From assembly GCA_900553315.1 (NCBI GenBank), contig USCW01000104.1, positions 1 through 6,070 of the forward strand: DNA of 6,070 bases, written 5' to 3'. Both the position numbers and the translations under genes were made by a program. The notes under the pieces were generated by a model. The model had not been told where the DNA came from. It ran no database searches and was given only the letters and a program-made list of their open reading frames with translations. This document shows, in pieces, positions 1 through 5,146 of this stretch. The DNA is from an uncultured Eubacteriales bacterium (lineage in GTDB: Bacteria; Bacillota; Clostridia; Christensenellales; Aristaeellaceae). Within the stretch, counting starts at the first letter, position 1; every line of letters begins with the position of its first letter.

Positions 1-399
1 CTTCCGGTCGCCGGTGCGGACGTCCTCGGCGCTGTGGAAGCCCTGCTGCTGCCAGAGCTCCTCCTCGTCCTCATCTTCTTCGTCCTCGTCGTCTTCCTCT
101 TCGTCATCATCGTGATGATGACCGCAGCCACAGCCGCACTCATCATCATCGCAGTCGTCTTCGTCGTCCTCTTCGTCGCCAAAGAGCACGTCTTCCAGAT
201 CGGCCAGATCGTCGTCAATGCTCTCCACGTACTCGTTCAGCTCGTCGTGGGCATTGGACAGCTTCTCCAGCTCCTCCGCCATTTCCTGCATCACGCTCAG
301 CGCTTCCACCAGCAGCTTGTTGCTGCCCTTTTCCATGTTCAGATCCATGCCGTCCGCAAGACCCTTCAGGTAAGATGCACGATCCGTCAGCTTGCTCAT
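1..399 (-). CDS. CD1247-type acidic protein, 3' end outside window
   Basis: The visible part is the first 133 residues; the gene runs off the window's left edge without a stop. The N-terminus (MSKLTDRASYLKGLADGMDL, then a helical stretch ending NEYVESIDDDLADLEDVLFG, about residues 1-74) resembles the N-terminal domain named after Clostridioides difficile CD1247, a family of unknown function; this match is from memory. It is predicted to be helical and coiled-coil-like. Residues 75-112 are almost all Asp and Glu, interrupted at about 81-93 by a cluster with C-DDDE-CGCGCG-HHH, which could bind a metal. After this comes ELWQQQGFHSAEDV and the window edge. The ATG at 399 is preceded by AAGGAGG (405-411) at 5-nt spacing, so this start is firm. 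No convincing promoter lies between it and efp, so it is probably read from the upstream operon. Family assignment fairly sure, function unknown. Confidence 0.82.
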   Translation of the reverse strand, partial: MSKLTDRASYLKGLADGMDLNMEKGSNKLLVEALSVMQEMAEELEKLSNAHDELNEYVESIDDDLADLEDVLFGDEEDDEDDCDDDECGCGCGHHHDDDEEEDDEDEEDEDEEELWQQQGFHSAEDVRTGDRK

Positions 400-404
400 A
401 AGCT

Positions 405-411
405 CCTCCTT
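405..411 (-). promoter_or_regulatory. Ribosome binding site of CD1247-type gene
   Basis: AAGGAGG on the minus strand, 5 nt before the ATG at 399. It is close to the full anti-16S complement and fixes the start of the gene. Confidence 0.85.
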
Positions 412-459
412 GCGCGATTTTCGTTCGTCTGCGTTCACTTTTCGTCTGTTGTAAATTGA

Positions 460-478
460 CACGACCGAATGGGTCGTG
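460..478 (-). terminator. Hairpin after efp, possible weak terminator
   Basis: CACGACC and GGTCGTG (460-466 and 472-478) form a perfect 7-bp stem around a 5-nt loop, about 25 nt after the efp stop codon. On the minus strand it is followed by TCAATTTAC, which is only mildly T-rich. A strong intrinsic terminator would have a run of T. It may instead be a processing or attenuation hairpin that lowers read-through from efp into the CD1247-type gene. Confidence 0.4.
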
Positions 479-503
479 CCAATCTGCATGTATGCCGTTA
501 TGC

Positions 504-1061
504 TCAGCCGCGCTCCATGTACTCGCCGGTGCGGGTGTCAATGCGGATCAGGTCGCCGGTGTTGATGAACAGCGGCACCTGCAGGGTGTAGCCGGTCTCA
601 ACAGTAGCGGGCTTGTAGGTGTTGGAGGCGGTATCGCCCTTGAAGCCGGGCTCGGTGTCGGTGACCTCCAGCGTCACAAAGTTCGGCGCTTCCACGGAGA
701 AGGCACTTCCCTTGAAGAAACGCACCGTCACATTGGTGTTCTCCTTCACGAAGGGAATCGCATCCTCCACCTGGCTGTGGTTCAGGGGCAGCTGCTCATA
801 GGTCTCCAGATCCATGAAGTAATACAGATCGCCGTCGTTGTACAGATACTGCATTTCCTTGGTTTCCAGAATGGCCTTAGGCATCTTATCGGTGGGGTTG
901 AAGGAGCGCTCCACTACCGCGCCGGTCATGACGTTCTTGATCTTGGTGCGGACAAAGGCCGCGCCCTTGCCGGGCTTCACGTGCTGGAAGTCCACGATGG
1001 TCCACACGCCGCCGTCCCACTCAACCGTAATGCCCTTTTTGAAATCGCCTGCCGTAATCAT
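504..1061 (-). CDS. efp: Elongation factor P
   Basis: A full-length 185-aa EF-P, the usual length. EF-P binds stalled ribosomes between the P and E sites and stimulates peptide-bond formation at consecutive prolines. The N-terminal KOW-like domain (about 1-62) starts MITAGDFKKGITVEWDGG. Its tip loop is KPGKGAAF with Lys32 as the tip residue, in the position used in Bacillus subtilis, where it carries 5-aminopentanol. The two following OB-type domains end in the family's C-terminal segment GDLIRIDTRTGEYMERG (residues 169-185). No gene for a Lys32-modifying enzyme (EpmA, EpmB or the Bacillus set) is present here, so the modification state cannot be told. The ATG at 1061 has AGGAGG (1070-1075) 8 nt upstream. 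It lies 33 nt after the M24 peptidase gene. The pairing of an M24 proline peptidase with EF-P is common in Bacillota and gives a shared proline theme, although no direct functional link is shown. Confidence 0.98.
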   Translation of the reverse strand: MITAGDFKKGITVEWDGGVWTIVDFQHVKPGKGAAFVRTKIKNVMTGAVVERSFNPTDKMPKAILETKEMQYLYNDGDLYYFMDLETYEQLPLNHSQVEDAIPFVKENTNVTVRFFKGSAFSVEAPNFVTLEVTDTEPGFKGDTASNTYKPATVETGYTLQVPLFINTGDLIRIDTRTGEYMERG

Positions 1062-1069
1062 GATTCATT

Positions 1070-1075
1070 CCTCCT
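1070..1075 (-). promoter_or_regulatory. Ribosome binding site of efp
   Basis: AGGAGG on the minus strand, 8 nt before the efp ATG, in the 33-nt gap after the peptidase gene. No promoter is visible in this gap, which supports co-transcription with the peptidase gene. Confidence 0.85.
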
Positions 1076-1094
1076 GTAATTGTTTGGTTTGCGT

Positions 1095-2171
1095 TTATAG
1101 AATGATAAGCTCTTTGGGCGCTGCGCCGGTCAGCGGATCGTTGCCGCTCTCCGTCACCAGACAGGTGTCCTCAATGCGAACGCCGCCCAGACCGGGAATG
1201 TAGATACCCGGCTCCACCGTCAGCACATGGCCGACCTCCACAACGTCATGGCAGCCCGTGGACAGGCGGGGATTCTCGTGGATGTCGATACCCACCGCAT
1301 GCCCCAGACCGTGGCCGAAGCGGCCCGCATAGCCTTGGCTGTCAATGTAATCGCGGACAAGCTTATCAATTTCGAAGCAGCTCTTGCCGGGGGCAAGCGC
1401 CTCGCGGCCCATGCGCTGGGCCTCCAAGACCGTATCGTAAACCCGGCGCATTTCCGCCGAGGGCTCGCCCAGCGCTACGGTACGGGTCATGTCGGAGCAG
1501 TAGCCTCCAACCTTGCAGCCAAAGTCGAAGGTGATCAGGTCGCCCTTGCGCACCTTGCGCTCGCCGGGGATGGCGTGGGGCAGCGAGCCGTTCTCGCCGC
1601 TGGCGCAGATGGTGTCAAAGGAATTGCATTGCGCACCCAATTCTAATTGCAGGAAGTCCAGACGGATGGCCAACTGCTTTTCCGTCATGCCCTCATGAAT
1701 CTCGGGCAGCATCTTTACAAAGGCCTCGGCTGTAATGCGGCAAGCCTCGCGGATGCAATGCGCCTCCGCCTCGGTCTTGATCTCGCGGAGCTTTTCGGGC
1801 TTCTGCGCCAGCGGCTGCCAGTCAGCGCCCTCGCCCACGGCGGCACGCAGCGCGTCGAAGGCCTTTACTGTCAGATAATCATCCTCATAGTACAGCATGG
1901 TGACGTTCTCGCCATGCGCCAGCTTCGCCACCCACTGGTCGTGATTCAGACCCTTTTCGACCATCACGCAGCGGAAGTCCGGAGCCTGACGGCCTGCCTG
2001 CTCTGTATAGCGGAAGTCGGTGATGATCGCCTGCGTTTTGCGGCTGATATACACCACGCCCTCGCCAGTATAACCGCCGGTGAGATAAAACATGTTGGAA
2101 GGATTATGCACGACGACCGCGGCGTTCTGCGCCAGCTGCATCGTCTCCATCAGCTTCTGTGCGGGTTTCAA
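1095..2171 (-). CDS. M24 metallopeptidase, Xaa-Pro aminopeptidase-like
   Basis: A cytosolic enzyme expected to release N-terminal residues that precede proline, using two metal ions (usually Mn). From the TTG at 2171 it has 358 aa, the usual length for the short Bacillus/clostridial members (about 350-360). The N-terminal creatinase-like domain (about 1-125) includes HNPSNMFYLTGG. The C-terminal pita-bread domain carries all five metal ligands: Asp216 (TFDFG), Asp227 (YCSDMTRT), His291 (GHGLGHAVG), Glu320 (VEPGIYI) and Glu334 (VRIEDT). The substrate-binding His199 (LPHAIPG), His287 and His298 (DIHENP) are also present. The frame is open up to a GTG at 2282, but a promoter at 2240-2268 lies inside that extension, so the GTG cannot be used from it. 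An ATG at 2228 sits almost at the transcription start. TTG 2171 fits family length and has GGAAAGG 12 nt upstream, a loose spacing; ATG 2150 is the alternative. Function sure to family level; exact substrate and start less so. Confidence 0.93.
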   Translation of the reverse strand: MKPAQKLMETMQLAQNAAVVVHNPSNMFYLTGGYTGEGVVYISRKTQAIITDFRYTEQAGRQAPDFRCVMVEKGLNHDQWVAKLAHGENVTMLYYEDDYLTVKAFDALRAAVGEGADWQPLAQKPEKLREIKTEAEAHCIREACRITAEAFVKMLPEIHEGMTEKQLAIRLDFLQLELGAQCNSFDTICASGENGSLPHAIPGERKVRKGDLITFDFGCKVGGYCSDMTRTVALGEPSAEMRRVYDTVLEAQRMGREALAPGKSCFEIDKLVRDYIDSQGYAGRFGHGLGHAVGIDIHENPRLSTGCHDVVEVGHVLTVEPGIYIPGLGGVRIEDTCLVTESGNDPLTGAAPKELIIL

Positions 2172-2239
2172 CGCAAATCCCAGCCTTTCCGGAACGCCTG
2201 CATGATGGGTCGCAAAAAAGGCAGGCATATCCGCTGAAT

Positions 2240-2268
2240 ATTTTACCACAAGAGCGGGAAGTTGCCAA
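2240..2268 (-). promoter_or_regulatory. Sigma-A promoter of the peptidase-efp operon
   Basis: On the minus strand, TTGGCA (2263-2268) and TAAAAT (2240-2245) are separated by exactly 17 bp. Each element differs from consensus by one base. The predicted transcript starts near 2233, giving a leader of about 60 nt to the TTG at 2171. That leader contains GCCTGC/GCAGGC arms (2221-2226 and 2196-2201), a possible 6-bp stem, followed by GGAAAGG at 2184-2190. Confidence 0.75.
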
Positions 2269-2282
2269 CTATTTTTTTTCAC

Positions 2283-2338
2283 GAAAATACAAAGCTTTGC
2301 TATAGCAGATTTTCATGAAGTAAAAGCTCTAAAAATAT
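2283..2338. other. Divergent intergenic core with palindrome
   Basis: This AT-rich stretch lies between two divergent promoters. It holds the 10-bp perfect palindrome TGCTATAGCA at 2298-2307, and a looser inverted pair AGCTTT/AAAGCT at 2293-2298 and 2323-2328. It could be a regulator site, but one short palindrome is weak evidence. No gene is visible here. Confidence 0.3.
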
Positions 2339-2367
2339 TTGACTTTTTTTGAAAAAAAAAGTAAAAT
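2339..2367 (+). promoter_or_regulatory. Sigma-A promoter of the AT-rich gene pair
   Basis: TTGACT (2339-2344) and TAAAAT (2362-2367) are separated by exactly 17 bp. The spacer is a run of T followed by G and nine A. The predicted start of transcription is near 2374, leaving a leader of only about 17 nt, with the ribosome binding site at its extreme 5' end. Confidence 0.7.
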
Positions 2368-2390
2368 TACAAAAGGAGTGTGAGCAGAAA

Positions 2391-2840
2391 ATGGAAAAAG
2401 ATTTCATACTAGAAGGATACCATTTTAAGATAATTAAGGCGGTTATAGCGGAACGACCGCATCGAGTAAAGTGTATTGAAACTCAAGAAACAAAAGACAG
2501 TCCTTACAGCTTGAAGGATGCTGCAGAAATGATTGTGCATTCTAATAATGCTATGAAGAAAAACTTGGAAGAGATGGCTAGCAAAGACAGAAAATATGTG
2601 AAGCAGACCTTTGGAGAGATATTAATTGGTAAGAGAAAATGCGAGTGCAATGCAAGCGTAGAGAAAAATATGGGGAGAACTCGTCTTGCCAAGAATAATA
2701 TTGTATTTGTTGGTGAAAAAGATGATGATATACCCATGCTTATATATGAAACTGATTACTTTCGTATAATGGTACTGTTTAGATATGGATTTCAACATGG
2801 GGCTACAGAGATTGATGTTACAGATAAGGAGGCAAAGTGA
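2391..2840 (+). CDS. Hypothetical 149-aa protein, AT-rich
   Basis: I do not recognise the family. The product is 149 aa, soluble, with no signal peptide or membrane segment. The start MEKDFILEGYHFKIIKAVIA looks like a beta hairpin or short strand pair. Residues 40-72 (SLKDAAEMIV through SKDRKYVK) look helical and are rich in Lys and Glu. A CxC pair stands at 84 and 86 (KRKCECN). The C-terminal part (IPMLIYETDYFRIMVLFRYG) looks beta-rich. The ATG at 2391 is chosen because an upstream in-frame TTG (2349) falls inside the promoter; AAGGAG at 2373-2378 lies 12 nt before it, a long spacing. The stop overlaps the next start as TGATG, so the two genes are probably translationally coupled and work together. 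Sample counts give 38% GC at 2401-2460 and 28% at 2701-2760, against 72% at 3601-3660, which points to acquired DNA. Confidence 0.75.
   Translation: MEKDFILEGYHFKIIKAVIAERPHRVKCIETQETKDSPYSLKDAAEMIVHSNNAMKKNLEEMASKDRKYVKQTFGEILIGKRKCECNASVEKNMGRTRLAKNNIVFVGEKDDDIPMLIYETDYFRIMVLFRYGFQHGATEIDVTDKEAK
2826..2832 (+). promoter_or_regulatory. Ribosome binding site of zinc-ribbon gene
   Basis: AAGGAGG lies inside the last codons of the upstream gene, 7 nt before ATG 2840. It decides between ATG 2840 and GTG 2837. Confidence 0.8.
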
Positions 2841-3322
2841 TGGCTTTGATTAAATGCCCAGAGTGTGGAAAAGAAATTTCGGATAGGGCAGAAATGTGCG
2901 TTTACTGTGGGTATCCTTTGACATCGAAAAAAGTAGAAGAGGATCATTCTACAGATGAAAAAATTCCTTCAATGCGAGAAGAACCGGAAAATGTAGAACA
3001 GAAAGATAATAATATCGAAGAGAATCAGTCAACAACTCAGACTGGGAACATAGAAGGTTTCTCATCACATATAAATGAATCGGATACCCAACAAAGTACA
3101 TCATCCAAGGGACTATCTGAAAATGCAATTATTGCATTAATAGGTGTTGCATTAGTGATTTTTTTCTTGTGGATATTTCCAGCAATGAACACACCGAAAG
3201 GAGGAGGAAAATGTGCATGGTGTGGCGGTACCGGGTATAGTGGCAACGGTGCAAAAAGTGCGACAGAATATGCATTGATAAAAACAACATGCCCACATTG
3301 CCATGGAACGGGCAGAAGATAA
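2840..3322 (+). CDS. Zinc-ribbon membrane protein with DnaJ-like CxxCxGxG pair
   Basis: A 160-aa protein in four parts. Residues 1-27 form a zinc ribbon (CPECGKEIS, then CVYCGYPL; Cys6, Cys9, Cys20, Cys23). Residues 28-92 are a hydrophilic, low-complexity linker rich in Glu, Asn, Gln, Ser and Thr. Residues about 96-114 (AIIALIGVALVIFFLWIFP) form one transmembrane helix. Residues 125-158 carry two DnaJ-type motifs, CAWCGGTG (Cys125, Cys128) and CPHCHGTG (Cys151, Cys154), which together could hold one zinc. No signal peptide is present. The topology is not certain; one zinc site would lie on each side of the membrane. ATG 2840 is preferred to GTG 2837 because AAGGAGG (2826-2832) is 7 nt before the ATG but only 4 nt before the GTG. 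It is coupled to the gene upstream, and its TAA overlaps the next ATG. A cytosolic zinc ribbon followed by one helix is common in Bacillota; the C-terminal pair is less usual. Function unknown. Confidence 0.85.
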   Translation: MALIKCPECGKEISDRAEMCVYCGYPLTSKKVEEDHSTDEKIPSMREEPENVEQKDNNIEENQSTTQTGNIEGFSSHINESDTQQSTSSKGLSENAIIALIGVALVIFFLWIFPAMNTPKGGGKCAWCGGTGYSGNGAKSATEYALIKTTCPHCHGTGRR

Positions 3323-3825
3323 TGATAGATAATTTTGCTTTAACACTGGCACGAAAAAATTTAGAGAACGTTACCCCCTTGAAATCCGACTGCGGTCGAT
3401 TATGCGGCGGCGCGTGCTGCCAGCCCTCCACGGAGGAAACGCAGGGGATGCTGCTTTTCCCCGGAGAAGAAGCCCTTTATGCGGGGCTGGACGGCTACCG
3501 CGTCCTCGACTGTGCGGAAGGTAAGCTGCTTGTCTGCGCGGGGCGTTGCCGCCGGGAGGAGCGCCCCCTCAGCTGCCGTATTTTTCCGTTGCTGCCGCTT
3601 CTGCGGGAGGACGGGATTCACGTGGTCATGGATCGGCGGGGACGGGCGGTGTGCCCGCTGACGCATGAGGGCAAATCGGCGCTGAATCCTGCCTTTGTGG
3701 AGGCGGTGGCGGAGGCCGGACGCGTGTTGGCTAAGGACGAGACGCAGGCAGCATTTCTGCGCAGACTGACCCGCGAGCAGGACGAATGGAAGCGTCTTGC
3801 GCGGACATTGGGGGCTGAAAGATGA
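3322..3825 (+). CDS. YkgJ-like cysteine-cluster protein
   Basis: A 167-aa protein of the YkgJ-like cysteine-cluster (putative zinc- or iron-binding) type. Residues 24-33 give CGRLCGGACC (Cys24, Cys28, Cys32, Cys33). Further conserved elements are CAGRC (Cys72, Cys76), RPLSCRIFPLLP (Cys85) and Cys111 in RAVCPL. The family's cluster pattern and the 'RP..CR.FP' segment are intact. No enzyme activity can be assigned; relatives are annotated only as binding a metal or Fe-S centre. The C-terminal third (120-167) is helical and charged. The ATG at 3322 overlaps the TAA of the zinc-ribbon gene (TAATG) and has only a poor ribosome site (GGGCAGAAG), so translation probably depends on coupling. An in-frame ATG at 3289 would lie inside the previous gene and adds nothing conserved. 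The first 15 or so codons are AT-rich like the upstream pair, then the gene becomes strongly GC-rich. The stop overlaps the methyltransferase start as ATGA. Confidence 0.85.
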   Translation: MIDNFALTLARKNLENVTPLKSDCGRLCGGACCQPSTEETQGMLLFPGEEALYAGLDGYRVLDCAEGKLLVCAGRCRREERPLSCRIFPLLPLLREDGIHVVMDRRGRAVCPLTHEGKSALNPAFVEAVAEAGRVLAKDETQAAFLRRLTREQDEWKRLARTLGAER

Positions 3826-5045
3826 AGCTTCATGAGATACAGCTTGCACCGGAAACCCACGGCAAGGGCGACTGCGGTACACTGCTGCTGGGTCGGGGGG
3901 ACGATCAGACGCTGCTTGCGCCATGGAAGGGACAGGCGCAGTTTGTGTACGCCGACCCGCCCTTCCTGACGGGCAATGCGTTTTCACGCCGTCAGCCCCT
4001 TGGCGAGCAGGGCTGGCGCACCGGCAAGCCTTTCCTGACGCTGGAGGGGTATGACGATAAGTGGAGCCGCGAGGCGTACACGGCGTTTCTGCGCGGGCTG
4101 GCAGAGAGCGCCAAGGCGCTTTTGACGGACACGGGTGTGTTTTACCTGCATCTGGATTGGCGGAGCAGCGCGTTGGGTCGATTGGCTTGTGACGAGGTCT
4201 TCGGCGAGCGGGCTTTCATGAATGAGATCATCTGGGCTTACGAAAGCGGCGGACGCTCCCAGACGCATTTCAGCCGCAAGCATGACAGTATCCTGATGTA
4301 TGCCGCTGGACGGAAAGCGCGGTTTGATCTGCAGCGGGTGCCCATCGGACGGCAGGGCTCCCGCAAGAGCCACCTGAAGCGCACCATGGATGAGAATGGC
4401 CGTCCGTGCCGCACCATCCGCAGCGGCGGCAAGCTGTACCGTTATTATGATGACGAGCCCGTCTATCCCACGGACGTGTGGACGGACATTTCGCATATGC
4501 AGCAGCGCGATCCGCAGCGGACGGGCTGGCCCACGCAGAAGCCTGTGAAGCTGCTCACGCGGATGCTTCGCCCAGTCTGTCAGCCAGGCGATCTTGCGGT
4601 GGATCTGTGCAGCGGCAGCGGCACGACGCTGGCGGCTGCGTTGGAAGAAAACTGCCGCTTCTTGGGCGTGGATGTGAGCACGGCGGCCTGTGCGCTGACA
4701 CGGAAGCGTTTGCTGGGCGCGGATTTCTCGCTGGTGCTTCCCTGCGCGGAGGCTCCCGCGAAGCTGGATGGGGAGATGACTCCGGCGGGAATCGTACTGA
4801 CGGCCTATGCGCCCTCCGCGCATCCGGAGGCGTGGGAGATGCACGGCCTGACGGCGGTGGAGCAATGGTCGGCGGGGCGCATTCGTGGCGGGGTGTTCTA
4901 TCCGGTGTTTTCCTTTGCGCGGTCGGCGGCATCTCCGGCGTTGCCGGAGACGAGCTTTCTGCCCGAGGGCGAGGGTGTGCCGGCAGTAGAAATCCTCGAC
5001 CTATGGGGCGAGAAGCACATGTATACTGCGGACAGCGAAACGTGA
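3822..5045 (+). CDS. Solitary beta-class DNA methyltransferase
   Basis: A 407-aa site-specific DNA methyltransferase of the N6-adenine/N4-cytosine type, using S-adenosylmethionine. The catalytic motif IV is DPPF (45-48, in VYADPPFLTG) and comes before the cofactor motif I, DLCSGSGTTLAAA (261-273). This order is that of the beta class. Other landmarks are GVFYLHLDW (105-113), FSRKHDSILMY (150-160), the WPTQKPVKLL segment (236-245) and GVDVS (282-286). The target-recognition part is probably about 165-230. DPPF in place of the commoner DPPY is an accepted active variant. Residues about 310-407 form an extra C-terminal domain that I do not recognise. No restriction endonuclease, specificity subunit or Res gene is near, so it is a solitary enzyme that may mark the chromosome rather than defend it; this is an inference, and the target is unknown. 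Its ATG overlaps the previous stop (ATGA), so it is coupled to the YkgJ-like gene. Confidence 0.92.
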   Translation: MKLHEIQLAPETHGKGDCGTLLLGRGDDQTLLAPWKGQAQFVYADPPFLTGNAFSRRQPLGEQGWRTGKPFLTLEGYDDKWSREAYTAFLRGLAESAKALLTDTGVFYLHLDWRSSALGRLACDEVFGERAFMNEIIWAYESGGRSQTHFSRKHDSILMYAAGRKARFDLQRVPIGRQGSRKSHLKRTMDENGRPCRTIRSGGKLYRYYDDEPVYPTDVWTDISHMQQRDPQRTGWPTQKPVKLLTRMLRPVCQPGDLAVDLCSGSGTTLAAALEENCRFLGVDVSTAACALTRKRLLGADFSLVLPCAEAPAKLDGEMTPAGIVLTAYAPSAHPEAWEMHGLTAVEQWSAGRIRGGVFYPVFSFARSAASPALPETSFLPEGEGVPAVEILDLWGEKHMYTADSET

Positions 5046-5082
5046 ACGCCTGATGAAATTCCCACGAAAACCTTCCCGTGCC

Positions 5083-5112
5083 TTGACTTGTCTTATCGTA
5101 CTGTCTTATAAT
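5083..5112 (+). promoter_or_regulatory. Sigma-A promoter of the DegV gene
   Basis: TTGACT (5083-5088), an 18-bp spacer and a perfect TATAAT (5107-5112), 38 bp after the methyltransferase stop. Transcription should start near 5119, about 28 nt before ATG 5147. The upstream in-frame ATG at 5111 overlaps the -10 box and cannot be the start from this promoter. Confidence 0.85.
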
Positions 5113-5130
5113 GAACAGTATCCCAGAGGA

Positions 5131-5138
5131 AGGGGGAG
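5131..5138 (+). promoter_or_regulatory. Ribosome binding site of the DegV gene
   Basis: AGGGGGAG lies 8 nt before ATG 5147 and supports that start over ATG 5111. Confidence 0.8.
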
Positions 5139-5146
5139 CGTTTTGC

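Noticed and set aside
34..541. Open frames on the plus strand (34-459) and minus strand (215-541) overlapping the CD1247-type gene
   Set aside because: The plus-strand frame is the opposite-strand reading of the acidic tract, giving long runs of Val, Leu and Phe. The minus-strand frame has no ribosome site and no recognisable motif. The true frame has a strong ribosome site and a family match.
456..1079. 207-aa open frame opposite efp
   Set aside because: It lies wholly antisense to a clear, full-length EF-P and shows no motif; it is a by-product of GC-rich codon use.
2344..2360. T-run followed by A-run as an intrinsic terminator
   Set aside because: There is no GC-rich stem, and the tract sits between well-matched -35 and -10 boxes, so it is better explained as promoter spacer.
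2349..2390. Upstream TTG start for the 149-aa protein
   Set aside because: The TTG lies in the spacer of the promoter at 2339-2367, so a transcript from it would not contain this codon.
3984..4865. 293-aa open frame opposite the methyltransferase gene
   Set aside because: It is rich in Arg, Ala and His with no domain, and mirrors the third-position GC bias of the real gene.
3822..5045. Complete restriction-modification system
   Set aside because: No endonuclease, Res or specificity gene is present on either side; the neighbours are a YkgJ-like gene and a DegV gene.
4478..5053. 191-aa plus-strand frame inside the methyltransferase gene
   Set aside because: It is composed of Gly, Ala and Arg runs typical of a shifted frame. 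The methyltransferase motifs DLCSGSGTT and GVDVS continue uninterrupted in their own frame, so there is no frameshift.
5111..5146. Upstream ATG start for the DegV protein
   Set aside because: The ATG overlaps the -10 box. DegV similarity begins only after ATG 5147, which has its own ribosome site.
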